NCBI RefSeq assembly: GCF_019320115.1
Contig: NC_089583.1
Span: forward strand, 84,213,928 to 84,277,927
Length of the DNA stretch: 64,000 bases
Direction: 5' to 3'
Source: Miscanthus floridulus
Lineage: Eukaryota; Streptophyta; Magnoliopsida; Poales; Poaceae
The notes under the pieces are model-generated. The model searched no databases, was not told the origin of the DNA, and saw only the letters and a program-made list of their open reading frames with translations. This document shows, in pieces, positions 11,938 to 23,688 of this stretch (position 1 is the first letter of the stretch; every line of letters begins with the position of its first letter). The translations under genes were made by a program, and so were the position numbers.

Positions 11938-13015
11938 GTGTTTTCAATGGCGAAGTGTCGTTTCAAGGAGTGGTTGTATGGTCCTAAGAACCAATGGCCG
12001 AAAGAACCACGGAGGGTTAAGGAAAAGAAGAAAGAAAGGGTAATCTATAAAGCACCTCCTATCATGTGCGAATGTGCTATAAAATCCAACTATGGCCTAG
12101 TCCCTTCGGAGCTTGGAATAGGCCATTATTACGGCCATATGATTGAGTATGATGAGGTTTGTTATTTTTCTAGTAAACATGTAATCGTATTTTCTTTGTT
12201 TTGCTAAGACATATATGATATAATATTTCTTTTGAACAGAGCACTAGGAAATATAGTTGAGAATGTTATGATGGTCAAGCTAAGTTCTTAGATGAACTGA
12301 AGAAGAGGCAACTAATTGCACAGAAGAAGGGATATAGACTTGACTATGTCAACCTATTCGTTAAACATCACAAAGAAAAGATGCGTGAGTTTGCTAGACA
12401 GCGTGGTATTTATAACCTGATCGATGTTGGGCTTAACAAATGGAGATTGGAGAGGCGGATGACGTTAGAGGAGGAGAGGGCAAGGAATGAGGCAAGGGAG
12501 GAGACAAGAGTACAGATGCAGGTCTTGAACGAGCATGTTGCTACATTATGTGCCAGTGAGTGCTCAAAAACCTTTTTTTCATTGCCTAGTTTTAAATGTA
12601 ATATAATCGTGTTGCTAACTGATTGCATTTTATATATAAAGGGATTGGTTGCAGCGGGGAACATGCCACAGAGGTGGCTCGTGCAAGGTATGAGGAGAAG
12701 AAGTTAGATGACCATAGATCACGAGCTGGTCGCACCATTCAATCACCGATTGTGTTGTTTGATGAGGGAGACGAGGATGAGGACGACACTACCAGACTGA
12801 GTGAGCTCATTGCTCTAGCAGAGGCGGACATGCAGGCGCAGGAGGCTGAGGATGACACTGACAGACTTAGCGAGCTCATCGCTCTAGCAGAGGCGGGCAT
12901 GTAGGCACAGGAGGCTGAGGATGACACTGGCAGACTAAGTGAGCTCATCGCTCTAGCAGAGGTGGGCTATAGGCGGAGGAGGATGACGATGCATTCTTCA
13001 CTTAGGTTGCTTACT
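11938..13015 (+). pseudogene. MULE-associated gene fragment with tandem amino-acid repeats
   Basis: I infer three exons. The first is 11938 to about 12156, with GT after the codons for YDE. The second runs from about 12239 to 12554, with a TGA inside it where a Trp is likely. The third starts at about 12655. Exon 1 has a cysteine-containing segment followed by a VPSELGIGHYYGHM stretch, like the GRF-type zinc-finger proteins that accompany PMD elements in grasses. Exon 2 is basic and coiled-coil-like. Exon 3 ends in three copies of a roughly 23-residue unit (RLSELIALAEA core, 12786-12970). The 5' part is presumably cut by the copia insertion at 11787. I do not recognise a precise function. It converges on the GRF gene to its right. 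Confidence 0.55.
12786..12965 (+). repeat. Coding tandem repeat, three units of about 69 bp
   Basis: The GAGCTCATYGCTCTAGCAGAGG core recurs three times at about 69-bp spacing in one frame. It encodes repeated acidic linkers and a leucine-rich SELIALAEA helix. Confidence 0.8.
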
Positions 13016-13412
13016 CAGTACATTTCAGACCGAGGATTTGGAAGTGCATTTACCCCTATATCTACTGTCGGCACGTAGTTGTAGTATTAATATGTTGTGT
13101 AATGTGGCATAGTATTGAACTTTTCATTATGTGGTTATTTTCATTATCTATGGTCTTAATATTCCGCTTAATGATACGGATGTATTGAAATGTGAACACA
13201 TGCTGTAAAAAAACCTAACGACGTACGGCATTATATAAATCAACACATGAAACACATCAAATGGCATGTGACTACATGTACCGAACCTAGGTATAGAGTT
13301 TCCTTCGAGTAAACCTAACATGCCTTAGGTAACTAAACCATGCCTTAGGTAATTAAACCTAACATGCCTTAGGTAATTAAACCTGGGTACATGTGAAAAA
13401 GATAAAGTCATC

Positions 13413-14081
13413 CTAGTAGTGTGGCCACATAGCAAATTATGTTGCACCTTCTCCATAGTAGCCTCCTGTTGTTGTTGGTGGTGGTGGAAGGGGTGACGGG
13501 GGAGGCCCCTTGTTCTTGTGGTTAGGGCAGGTGCAATATGGATCATTGTAGAGTGCCTCCTATGAATCGGCACCATTGTTATTGTCGTCATGTCCATCAT
13601 CCTTATAACCGCTGCTAACTTCCCTTTCTAGATCGAAGATATGGTTCTATAGGTAGTAGATGTACTTCGCATGCGAATAAATAGGTCAAGGATCGACCCA
13701 CCTACTGAACCCACAGTTTTCTTCAGCCAAGGAAGACTACAATAAGTATGTCGTGTAAGTTATATACAAGACAAATATATTGAAGAAACAAATAGTAATA
13801 GCAATTACCCATGCTCGTGGGCATTTGAAGAAACGATGACCTCCATCTATTCCCTCGGTGAACATCTGCACTAGGCAGTCCTCACCATGCATGCATTTTG
13901 CCCACTCTTCTTTCCTTTCATCGTATCCTCTCAGTGGTGCCTCTTTGATGAAATCACTTTTGCTCTCAACTGGGAACCTCTCATAAAGAGCTTCCTCAAA
14001 GATATCGGGACCAAGAGGACCCTCCCACCCCCAGGTAGTTCCCTTCCCCTTTCCTCTCCCTTTGGATGACCCTCTAGACAT
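13413..14081 (-). pseudogene. GRF-type zinc-finger gene of the MULE (two exons, several stops)
   Basis: Exon 1 runs from the ATG at 14081 to about 13812 and ends at a GTAATT donor. It encodes a basic Ser/Gly/Arg/Lys N-terminus and a GRF-like finger with CMHGEDC, then GGHRFFKCPRAW. Exon 2 (about 13737 to 13413) continues with NCGFSRWVDP, then an acidic linker, a CTCPNH motif, a polyproline run and the terminus FAMWPHY. Exon 2 contains several in-frame stops. GRF fingers usually bind single-stranded nucleic acid; here the gene is probably transposon cargo. A TATA-like site (14158-14169) lies about 75 bp upstream. The solo LTR begins just 60 bp beyond that site. Confidence 0.65.
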
Positions 14082-14157
14082 TGGTACTACAACAAAAGCA
14101 AATGCTGAGGAGTGTTCTTCTTCCTTGTTGTGTGTGTGAATGAGAGGGAGTGAGTGG

Positions 14158-14169
14158 TTATTTATAGGC
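14158..14169 (-). promoter_or_regulatory. TATA-like site of the GRF gene
   Basis: The minus strand reads CCTATAAATAAC about 75 bp upstream of the ATG at 14081, a normal plant TATA position. Confidence 0.5.
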
Positions 14170-14225
14170 TGAGAGGAGGAATGGAGGCCTCTCAGTGTGC
14201 CATGTCAGCGATCCATGTGCCTCTT

Positions 14226-16213
14226 TGAAAGGTCCTAATATGGCTAGAGGGGGGGTGAATAGCCTATTTAAAAATCTACAAATTAACTAGAGCAATTTGA
14301 TTAGTATGACAAATAGCGTAATGCAAACTTGCTCTAGCTCTACAAGGGTTGCAAGCCACCTATCCAACAATTCTAGTTGCAATGATTACTTAGGCACACA
14401 AACTTGCTACTCCAAAGAGCTCAACTAGATGAATGTAAATAATAAAGCAAGCTCTCAATTCTAATTACACTAAAGAGCTTGTATCAACTAGTTTGCAAGA
14501 ATGTAGACAAGTAAGTAGGGTGATTATACCACCGTATAGGGGATGAACCAATCACAAGATGAAGATCAAGCCAATCACCGGGAGAATGCAAATGACAAGA
14601 GACAACCGATTTTTCTCCCGAGGTTCACGTGCTTGCCAACACGCTAGTCCCCGTTGTGTCGACCAACACTTGGTGGTTCGGCGGCTAAGAGGTGTTTCAC
14701 AAACCTCGTCCACACGATAGGACATCGCAAGAACCGACCCACAAGTGAGGTAACTCAATGACACGAGCAATTTACTAGAGTTACCTTTCGGCACTCCGCC
14801 GGGGAAGGTACAACTCCCCTTACAATCACCGGAGATGGCCACGAACAATCACCAACTCATGCCGATCCTCTCCGCTGCTCCAACCGTCTAGGTGGTGGCA
14901 ACCACCAAGAGAAAACAAGCAAAATCCGCAGTGCAACACGAATACCAAGTGCCTCTAGATGCAATCACTCAAGCAATGCACTTGGATTCTCTCCCAATCT
15001 CACAATGATGATGGATCAATGATGGAGATGAGTGGGAGGGCTTTGGCTAAGCTCACAAGGTTGTTATGTCAATGAAAATATGCAAGAGAGGTCCCTTGAG
15101 CCGGCCATGGGGCTATAAATAGAGCCCCCATCAAATAGAGCCGTTATACCCCTTCACTGGGCAAAACGCGCTCTGACCGGACGCTCCGGTCATACTGACC
15201 GGACGCTGGCCCTCAGCGTCTGGTCGCCCGATGGACGCCATGCGTCACCAGCTTCAAACGTTGTTCATCAGATTTCAACGGCTACGAAGCTGACCGGACG
15301 CTCCGGTCAAAACTGACCGGACGCTGAAGCCCCAGCGTCCGGTCGTTTCCAGTAAGCTCCCCGAGGCATGTTTTTTCGACCGAATGCGTCCGGTCCACCT
15401 TGACCGGACGCAGCCAGCGTTCGGTGCTCAACCCTTAGCCACTGTATAGACCAGTCAGTTTGACCGGACGCAGAAACCAGCGTCCGGTGCATCACAGGTC
15501 CAGCGTCCGGTGCAACACCGAAACTGGCGACTTCTCTGCCAGCTCGACCGGACGCAGCCTTTCAGCGTCCGGTTGCTGAGTGACCCAGCGTCCAGTCAGT
15601 AGACCGATGCCAGCATCATTTCGACCAACTCCATTTCAACTCTAACTTCTTCACCCTTACTCAAATGTGCCAACCACCAAGAATTTTGCATCCGGCGCAA
15701 TAGAAAATAGACATTTCATTTTCCCGAAAGCGCCGTGTTAGCCTGCAAACAAAATATTTTCACAAATACCATCTCAACCCTGCAAACACCTTGCGCACAT
15801 GTGTTAGCCTTTTTTCACAAATATTTTCAAGGGTGTTAGCACTCCACTAGATCCTAAATGCATATGCAATGAGTTAGAGCATCTAGTGGCACTTTGATAA
15901 CCGCATTCCGATACGAGTTTCACTCCTCTTAATAGTACGGCTATCTATCCTAAATGTGATCACACTCACTAAGTGTCTTGATCACTAAAACAAAATGGCT
16001 CCTACATTTTATACCTTTGCCTTGAGCCTTTTGTTTTTCTCTTTCTTCTTTTCCAAGTTCAAGCATTTGATCATCACCATGCTATCACCATTGTCATGAT
16101 CTTCGTCATTGCTTCATCACTTGGAGTAGTGCTACCTATCTCATAATCACTTTGATAAACTAGGTTAGCACTTAGGGTTTCATCAATTAACCAAAACCAA
16201 ACTAGAGCTTTCA
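14226..16213 (-). mobile_element. Solo LTR of a second Sirevirus-like family with CTCTT target duplication
   Basis: The 1988-bp block has TGAAAG..CTTTCA ends. It is flanked by perfect 5-bp duplications CTCTT at 14221-14225 and 16214-16218, so both ends are exact and the internal domain has been lost by LTR-LTR recombination. I assign minus orientation because the ends (…ACCTTTCA on the minus strand) and the TATA region (CTATAAATAG, 15113-15122, next to GAGCCGGCC) match the layout of the left copia LTR. An array of GACCGGACGCTCCGGTC-type palindromes fills about 15175-15598. A related LTR starts at 63509. Confidence 0.9.
15175..15598. repeat. Cluster of GACCGGACG(C)TCCGGTC palindromes
   Basis: Perfect 7-3-7 palindromes are at 15175-15191 and 15292-15308. 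Many half or degenerate copies (GACCGGACGC, CAGCGTCCGGTC) follow to about 15598. The cluster begins some 50 bp to the right of the LTR TATA-like site. Confidence 0.85.
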
Positions 16214-16759
16214 CTCTTCACCTAAGCCCTTGGATCAAACAATAATAAGATAGATGGTGGAGATAGAGTGGAGTTGTGCTTCCTTGCATGCCAGTACTAT
16301 ATTAGTGATGTGATAATTCGATGTTGTCCCTGTATCTGAAAAGTCTATGTTTATTGTCTAAAAAGCATAGATTCATTCACTATTGCTTGGTAACCCTAGA
16401 TTCATCTACAAAGCATATGTACGATACGTTTGGATTATACATGTTCTAATAAATTTATAGTTAATTTGTGTACTACATTTGTGCCTATGTAGAAGTGTAG
16501 TATGATTAATGTTTCACAGGAAAAATTCGTAAGAGTTTGCCTTGTTTTAGGAGCATCCACAGTTACAAATAGAGACATCAATATATATTCCAAACATTTA
16601 ATCATCCAAGGAGCATAATGCAACCACAACGAACATCACAACCAACATAATATGTCATGCAAAGTCCAAATAGTCCACAATGTCCTTACAGTCCCAAATA
16701 GTTATAGAAAAGTAGATACAAAATTTATAATAGTGCATACTAACAACTACCACATCCCT
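16214..16759. other. MULE DNA beyond the PMD gene; no gene seen
   Basis: This AT-rich stretch between the solo LTR and the PMD stop region has no recognisable coding exon. It probably holds the 3' flank of the PMD gene inside the MULE. Confidence 0.4.
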
Positions 16760-19213
16760 CACTATCTCCTACTCTTGCCCTTACCCTTGTGACTGAGAAC
16801 GCTCGTACCTAGAGTGTAAGGGTCACACAGACGGCGTCGCCTAGTGCCTAGAGGCGGTGTAGGATGAGTCGAGGGAGCATCATAGAGCTAAGAGGGGCCA
16901 AGCTCCTTGTGCCTCTTGTCCATGTCATCGTCGTCGTCGTCTTCCTCGTCTTTGTCCCCGTCCCCGGTAGCTGCTTGACTAGAGGAACCTAAGCCTCCTC
17001 TTCCTGTGGAAGGAACATACACGTCTTGCGTCATGTCTGTCCTACAACCACAACGACCAGCCATATGGTGTAGACGACATGACAGCCTCTGTTGTACAAA
17101 ACTATGTTAACTGAAAGAATATAACGTATTAATGATATGTTTAAAAGAATATTTTTAATCTTACATCTAGGAAGCCAAGTATGTAGTCGTCATTGACTCT
17201 TGGTCGAACGCGCTTGATCTCTTCAACTGAGCATTTGAGTGTATTGCTCTACAACAAAGTTCTCAATAATAATACTTCTAAACATATAGCAATAGGTTTT
17301 GTTTTCTTTTTTACAAGAATCTAACATATTATAAGGGTTATACGGCTCGAAGGTTGCACTAACTACAATAGATAACTCCTAATGTCTATCCAAGAATGCC
17401 TAATGTATTGTTATGCAACTTAACGTACAAAAATAAGGCAATTGGCTTACCACTCTATCCAAGATCGGTCCTACCTCCACCTGCCTTCCTGCACGAGTCG
17501 ACTGGTCATACGTCGTGTCTTCATCGTCGGAGGACTCGATGTCAACGTAGTTAGCTTCGGTCCGCTATAGCCTTAGCCTACACCGTGTCGCACGCTGGTA
17601 CCAAGCTTGGTACCGCCTGAACTCACGGTTCGTATGTGGCTCATTGTTGTCGTCCACGTTGTCGTGTATCTCCTCTCATTCCTCAATGAAGGACTGGTGG
17701 TGCCTCTCTTAGTCAAAAATCTTCTTGTTCCTCTGACGATCCAACCTGCACGTATGTCATCGTTACATGAATCCATGTACGTGTCACCATATTAATAGAA
17801 ATGGACCATCATCCTGAGACATTTGAAATATCAAAACACTTACTTGTGTAAGTCAACGCCAATCGAGAACAGAGCCGTAGGCCAAAGCTGTCTCACTCCA
17901 AATTAGCGTGCAAACCTATTTGGCAGGTGGAACTCGACAATATAGAAGAAGATTAGAGGGCACCTCATCCTATAGAAGTCGTCGGTGGCCCCACAAATGT
18001 TGCTCAGCTGAAAAGGAAGTGCATCCACTCCACCATACGGCTCCCACTCCACCTGCAACATGTCCAAATAAGATGTTAGATGGTATACTAATCATTTTCC
18101 AAACAGCATGGAAAATAAAATTTACTTACACTAGACGCCATTAGCATGTCTAGCTTGTTCGTGTACTCAATGTATGCCCGGTCTATCCTCATGTGTGGAA
18201 CCCTGACCTGGTCCCAAAGGTACACCCACGTCGGCTGGTGACTTGGAGGCTGACCTTGGAACCACTCACGACGATCCAGAACCTCTGGATAGCCAACTGG
18301 AAGACGAGCCCACATCCACAGCTATAACAGGTACATGCATCCACCAAGTGACGGGTTGAATGAAGACCGACGACACCCCTCACACAGCTGCCAGTATAGA
18401 AAACACAAGACTATAGAGCCCCAGCTGTACTGACCCGCCTGGTCCCAGTCACTAAGGCAGTGGATCCACATCCAGGACACACTGTCACCCGTGGCATTGG
18501 GAAAGAGAACGTAGGCAAAAAGGTGTAGGATCCATGCCCGGCAGTAGTACCAAACCGTCTCCTCAGCTGTCTCCTCAGGGCACTGTGTGAACTCTTCACG
18601 TAGCCAAGAGATGGGAACTCCAGAAGTGCGAGCCCCTTGCTCGCCAAGCTCATGCCCAAGGAAGGCCTCCACTCGTGCTCTCTAGCCCTCTGACCTGCAC
18701 TGCCCGGTGACTGGGTTGCCATGAATCCTTAGGCCTAGCATCTTCTGACAGTCCTGGAGCAAGACTGTCATCTCCCCAAAAGGTAGGTGGAAGCTGTGAG
18801 TCTCTGGCCGCCACCTATATTTAAGACAAAGCAAGATTACTTATCAAAAAGTCAATCGTATGAACAAATGGCCATGAATGGAGGCAAAGATTCACTTTAA
18901 TACCTGTCTACCAACACAGTTATGGCCGCTGAGTTGAACTTGGGCAACCCACGATGAACCTGAAAAGAGATGACATCTAGGCTAGCTCTTTGTAGGAAAG
19001 GAGTGTACCTGTCGTCTTACCGTATGTCCAAGAACCCACTGTGGGTTGTAGGACGAAGGTACGGAAGGTCCTACATCGAATAAAACATAGTCTCCTGTTA
19101 CTTCACGAACACATGTACGAATAAAACTTATAGATTATTACCTGCCCCAGCGCTATGAGACGTCCTCGGTGGGTCGCCTTGTACATCGGGTCGAGCAGGT
19201 GGAATTGCTCCAT
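16760..19213 (-). pseudogene. Plant mobile domain (PMD) gene carried by the MULE
   Basis: The gene starts at the ATG at 19213 with MEQFHLLDPMYKATHRGRLI, the usual opening of grass PMD (aminotransferase-like) proteins, and exon 1 stops at a GTAATA donor near 19142. The next exon (about 19076-18904) holds DLPYLRP, FLQRASLDVISF and GLPKFNSAAITVLVDRW. The large exon (about 18820-18130) has HLPFGEMTVLLQDCQKMLGL, WILHLFAYVLFPNATGDSVS and CFLYWQLCEG, the PMD core. Later exons (about 18055 to 16760) end in an acidic tract followed by a basic tail. In-frame stops are visible, for example near 19020 and 18684. PMD proteins occur both in host genes and in MULE and gypsy elements and act in silencing-related processes in Arabidopsis (MAIL1 family). 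This copy is decayed transposon cargo lying about 185 bp downstream of the transposase. Confidence 0.8.
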
Positions 19214-19397
19214 CCTACAAAAAAGTGAATGAATTAGAATTCCAATATACAATGAAACATGAACTTAGAAATGTATAAGTAATTGACACAAATACAGGCA
19301 TAAATTGAGACATGCATAATTAAATATATGAATACAACAAATATAAAATAATAATATAAACCAATAGTCCTACCTCACTAATCTACCAACGGCAACT

Positions 19398-21817
19398 TCA
19401 TGAGTTGTGGCCAAGTCTACCGCACTTGCCGCACTCGTACTGCTCGGGATCAGTAACAAATGGAGTTTCTCTCCCACGCCTAGTTCTTCCGGGTATCTGA
19501 TCCATAACCATCCTGTGCATCATCCTCTGCCTTGATCCACGCTTGTTCCAATAGTAAGCTGGATCCACAATGTACTTCGGCCCATCATATGGAGGCCACT
19601 CTCTAGGGTCCTGGAAAGGCACAAAGCGGGAGCTCCATGTGTTCACAAGCGTGTCGACACTAAACTCGTGAGGTATCCTCCTCTCGATATTATAGTTGCG
19701 ATGCCTAGCTGCTGCCACCAAATGAGAACATACAAAGTGGTATTGCCTTGGTTTACCATAAGTGCACTTGAAATTTTGGAGGACAACCACATATATCCTC
19801 GACTCTCAGACCTCGTCGTCGGACATTGTACCGCCCCTATGCTCGACCTGATAAGTCCCTGTGGCGTGGTCAAAGCATGCAACCTCATGTGTGCCAGCCC
19901 TTTCTCTTGCCTTCTCTAGGTGTGCCTTTAGTTTCGGAGCCCATATCTCTCCATCACTCCGCAACTGCAATGCATGGGCGTGTCTATCGTTGAACCAGGC
20001 AACAAGCTTATAGAAGGTGAATTGAACGACTGCATTCACAGGCATACCATGTATCCCTAATAGCAACTTATTGAATGACTCTACCATGTTGCTGCACTGA
20101 AACTCGTACCTCCAGTCACTAGCGTCATGAGCTCTCGTCTATTTCTCTAAATCCCTCATCAAACCTGTGAGCCATTGTCTACCTTCTGCATTTGATGCGG
20201 TTCTGACCTGCTCCAACTTTTCCTTAAAGTACTTGTCCTCAAGCTGTCGAGCAGCCTCCTAGAACAGATCAAAGTTACCCTTGACACCATCCTTCTAGAG
20301 TAGATTCTCGGCAAGGTGCTGAGTACACCAACGATGGTGCAATGGTGCATACCCCTCTATCTGCTCTCACACAGCATTAAGTATGCCCTGATGCCTATCA
20401 GATATGACGCCAACCTCCCTACCAGGGCCAACCACGTGTATCCGAACTAGCCTCAAGAACTATCCCCAACTATCATTGTTCTCCTTCTCAACTAAGGCAA
20501 ATGCCAAAGGAACCAACTTATTGTTCGCATCACAGGATATGGCTATAAGAAGTGTGCCCTAATATTTGCCAATCAAGAACGTACCATCAATGGAGAAGAT
20601 AGGACGACAGTGTCTAAAGGCCTCGACACACTGAGGGAAGCACCAGAAGGCACGGAAGAATATCTGCCTCCCATCCTTTTATGCATTAGGTTTTGGGATG
20701 TACTCAATGCATGCATGGATTCACCGCTTTGATTACATTGAAAAGAACTGGCAGCTGCTCATACCCATCCTCCCAGTCCCCATATATCATCTTCCACGCT
20801 CGCTGCTTAGCCCTCCATGCTTTACCATAAGTTATCACATATCCTCCAAACAACGCTTCAACGGTCTTGATAATTGTCCTCACCTTCATGTTGGGTTCTC
20901 CCTGCAAAATTCTCATCAACCGCTTGGCAATGAGGGTAGATGTCAACTGTCGATGCCTTAGTGTCAGCTCATGGTCAGCACAATTGTGTGGCCCGACAAC
21001 TTTTGTGATCTTCCATTTTCTGGTTACCTATTGTTTCCTTGCATAAACCCTCCATGGGCAGTGTTCCTTGTCACACACAACTGTGTAACGGCACTCCGCA
21101 TATGAATGCAATACCCTATAAGGCCTCTTTCGTATCACTGCAAAAGCCTGCAACCACCTCTTCAAAGCAGGGAGGTCATTGAACACCCTCCCATTCTCAA
21201 TTACCATGTTAGGACTGGCCTTAGGAGCTTATAGGAGCTCATCATCACATTCTTCTCTAAATGCCTGATCGAAATGAGCAAGATCGCTGAACTCGTGAAC
21301 TCTAGGATCATGGTGGCCAGGAAAGATACGCCTCACCATCTCAACATCACTCTCCGTTAGCTCTCCAATAGGGCGATCATCATCAGAATCAAGAGCCCTA
21401 GCCATCTCATATGGCTCTGAATCATACATAATTTCGACACTATTTGACTCACGGAATCTATCTCCAAAGTGCACTTGCGCAACAATAGGGGGCACATCCA
21501 CATTCTCAAGAATGTCTCCTACAACATTATTATAGAAAATGAGGAAAGAATGAAAGAAATAGATATAAGGAACAGGGTAAGCTCCCAAAAACCATACGGT
21601 TAAGACACTTACTCGGATGATTCTGTGTCAAAAGGATCTCATAAGGAGGATCTGCCACGGAAAAATGAGTCTGACAACCATCTCCAAATACCGCATTGGG
21701 GGCAGATTGAGCATCAAGAACCATAGGTGCAATCTGCACATGTAGGTAAGGTTCCAGAATGGGAGGGTCGATGGTATGCCTGATGATCCATTGCTAGGGT
21801 AAACCCATGAGGGATGG
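19398..21817 (-). pseudogene. mudrA-like: MuDR-type MULE transposase, main part (DNA-binding, DDE, SWIM)
   Basis: Reading right to left, an acidic N-terminal region (about 21525-21232, with SDDDRPIGELTESDVEMV) comes first. Next is the MuDR/FAR1-type DNA-binding stretch (VIENGRVFNDLPALKRWL, CRYTVVCDKEHCPWRVYARK, about 21206-21040). The DDE core follows: first Asp in FSIDGTFLIGKY (about 20610), second in GVISDRHQGI (about 20395), CxxH insert HHRWCTQHLAENLL, and Glu in NMVESFNKLL (about 20085). A SWIM finger (CTYGKPRQYHFVCSHLVAAA, about 19770-19710) and the start of a zinc knuckle (CGKCGRLGH) end the protein. About ten in-frame stops make it inactive. The Ty3/gypsy cluster at 21818 separates it from its own N-terminus at 29993-30306. 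Confidence 0.88.
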
Positions 21818-22754
21818 TGATGTGGACAAGGATAAATTAACCTCAACTATGATTCAATAGTTTGTTACAGCTATACCTACAAAACTGGGCCACATTTCTG
21901 CATCCTTATTCTATATCAACAGAAAGATATTGAAGTCTAGTTTCCAACGCAACAAACGGTGCATCTTTTGGACTTCCGAGCTAAGAGTTATGATCGTTTT
22001 AGTGGAAGGTGCATATGCAGCCCAGCACCTGCGCGAGAATTGAAGAGATTGCTTGAGTTCCCACTTCAGTTAGCCAAAAGTAAAGAGGACCTTTGGTATG
22101 GTGGTTAGCACCCAGATTAAGTGTCAACTTTTCACATACTTTTCATCATTGTATAAATACCCATGTAATCCTTCTATGTAAGAGTCTCTTTTGGTTAAAA
22201 TACAGCCACCTTGTGTGTGTGTTTCTCCTCTCATGGCGAGAATATTTGGAATCTTTGGTAAGGCATGAGTGCTTTACAACTTTCATTCTTTCGACTCTTG
22301 AGGGGGTTGTAGAACACCGAACTTTGGTTCACCCAGTTCGTGCCTTCATGTCTATATGGCATAATTGCGTGGACTGGTTTTGTTGGCGCATGGAAGGGTG
22401 GATGTCTCGGTAGTTCGTCGTGGGTGCAAGATCTTGTGGTGCGCTACCTCTCCATTAGGTCATGCAATGATAGTTATCAAGTTTACTTATGCTCTACTAT
22501 GAAGATCAGGCAATACAAGTTGCAGTCGTGCGTTCCATACACGTACTCACATCTTTTGGTATCAGAGCGTGGACTGGTTTTGTCAGCGCATGGAAGGGTG
22601 GATGTCTCGGTAGTTCGTCGTAGGTGCAAGATCTCATGGTGTGCTACCTCTCCATCAGGTCATGCAACGATAGTTATCAAGTTTACTTATGCTCCACCAT
22701 GAAGATTGGGCCATACAAGTTGCAGTCGTGTGTTCTCTACACGTACACACATCA
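21818..22754 (+). mobile_element. LTR of a small non-autonomous Ty3/gypsy-like element (forward copy, internal 200-bp duplication)
   Basis: The LTR starts TGATGTGGACAAGG and ends ACACACATCA. It is followed by TT and a primer site TGGTATCAGAGCC (22757-22769). Its 3' part is duplicated with a 200-bp period: GTGGACTGGTTTTGT at 22369 and 22569. A second primer-site-like TGGTATCAGAGC (22557-22568) is trapped between the copies. Confidence 0.85.
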
Positions 22755-22756
22755 TT

Positions 22757-23098
22757 TGGTATCAGAGCCTTGGTTGTCATGGTGTGAGCTAATTATCCTT
22801 ACAAGCTTCCTTCGCAGATTGGTATTCAATTCCTAGATAGTGTTGAGTCAAGTCAGAATGCTGATAGGGTGCCTTGAGAGATTTAAACATTGGTTTCCTC
22901 TCATTGCGTCGGGTTAATTCGATGGTTTGGTTCTCACTATATAGAGTTGTTCTCAGTTTGCGCTCGAGTTTGTAGTTATCTTGCATCATCAAGTCTTGTT
23001 TTTTTTGTTCTTTCTAGAGTCAAGTTTCCAATAATGTTCGTCCAATGTTGATGCTATGAGCACGAGTCGAGGATGACTCGTTTCGAAGGGAGAGAGAA
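22757..23098 (+). mobile_element. Very short internal domain: primer site to polypurine tract
   Basis: Only about 330 bp separates the tRNA-iMet primer site (22757-22769) from the purine tract CGAAGGGAGAGAGAA (about 23084-23098), which abuts the next LTR. No ORF of interest is present, so this is a small non-autonomous derivative (LARD/TRIM-like in organisation). Confidence 0.8.
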
Positions 23099-23688
23099 TG
23101 ATGTGGACAAGGATAACTCAACATCTACTATGATTCAATAGTTTGTTACAGCTATACCTGCAAAATTGGGCCACGTTTCTGCATCCTTATTCCATATCAA
23201 CAGAAAGATATTGAAGTCTAGTTCCCAACGCAACAAACGGTGCATCATTTGGACTTCCGAGCTAAGAGTTATGATCGTTTTAGTGGAAGGTGCATATACA
23301 GCCCAGCACCTGCGCGAGAATTGAAGAGATTGCTTGAGTTCCCACTTCAGTTAGCCAAAAGTAAAGAGGACCTTTGGTATGGTGGTTAGCACCTAGATTA
23401 AGTGTCAACTTTTCACATACTTTGCGTCATTGTATAAATACCCATGTAATCCTTCTATGTAAGAGTCTCTTTTGGTTAAAATACAGCCACCTTGTGTGTG
23501 TGTTTCTCCTCTCATGGAGAGAATATTTGAAATCTTTGGTAAGGCATGAGTGCTTTGCAACATTCGTTCTTTCTACTCCTGAGGGGGTTGTAGAACACCA
23601 AACTTTGGTTCACCCAGTTCGTGCCTTCATGTCTATATGGCATGATTGCGTGGACTGGTTTTGTCGGCGCATGGAAGGGTGGATGTCT
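23099..23688 (+). mobile_element. Second forward LTR, truncated at an inversion joint
   Basis: The LTR starts TGATGTGGACAAGG, as at 21818, and is collinear with it for 590 bp up to GGGTGGATGTCT. There the sequence switches to the reverse complement of the LTR 3' end at 23689. Confidence 0.85.

Noticed and set aside
15175..15598. Short regularly repeated palindromes that could suggest a CRISPR array
   Set aside because: Spacing is irregular, the host is a plant and the repeats lie inside an LTR with exact target duplications.
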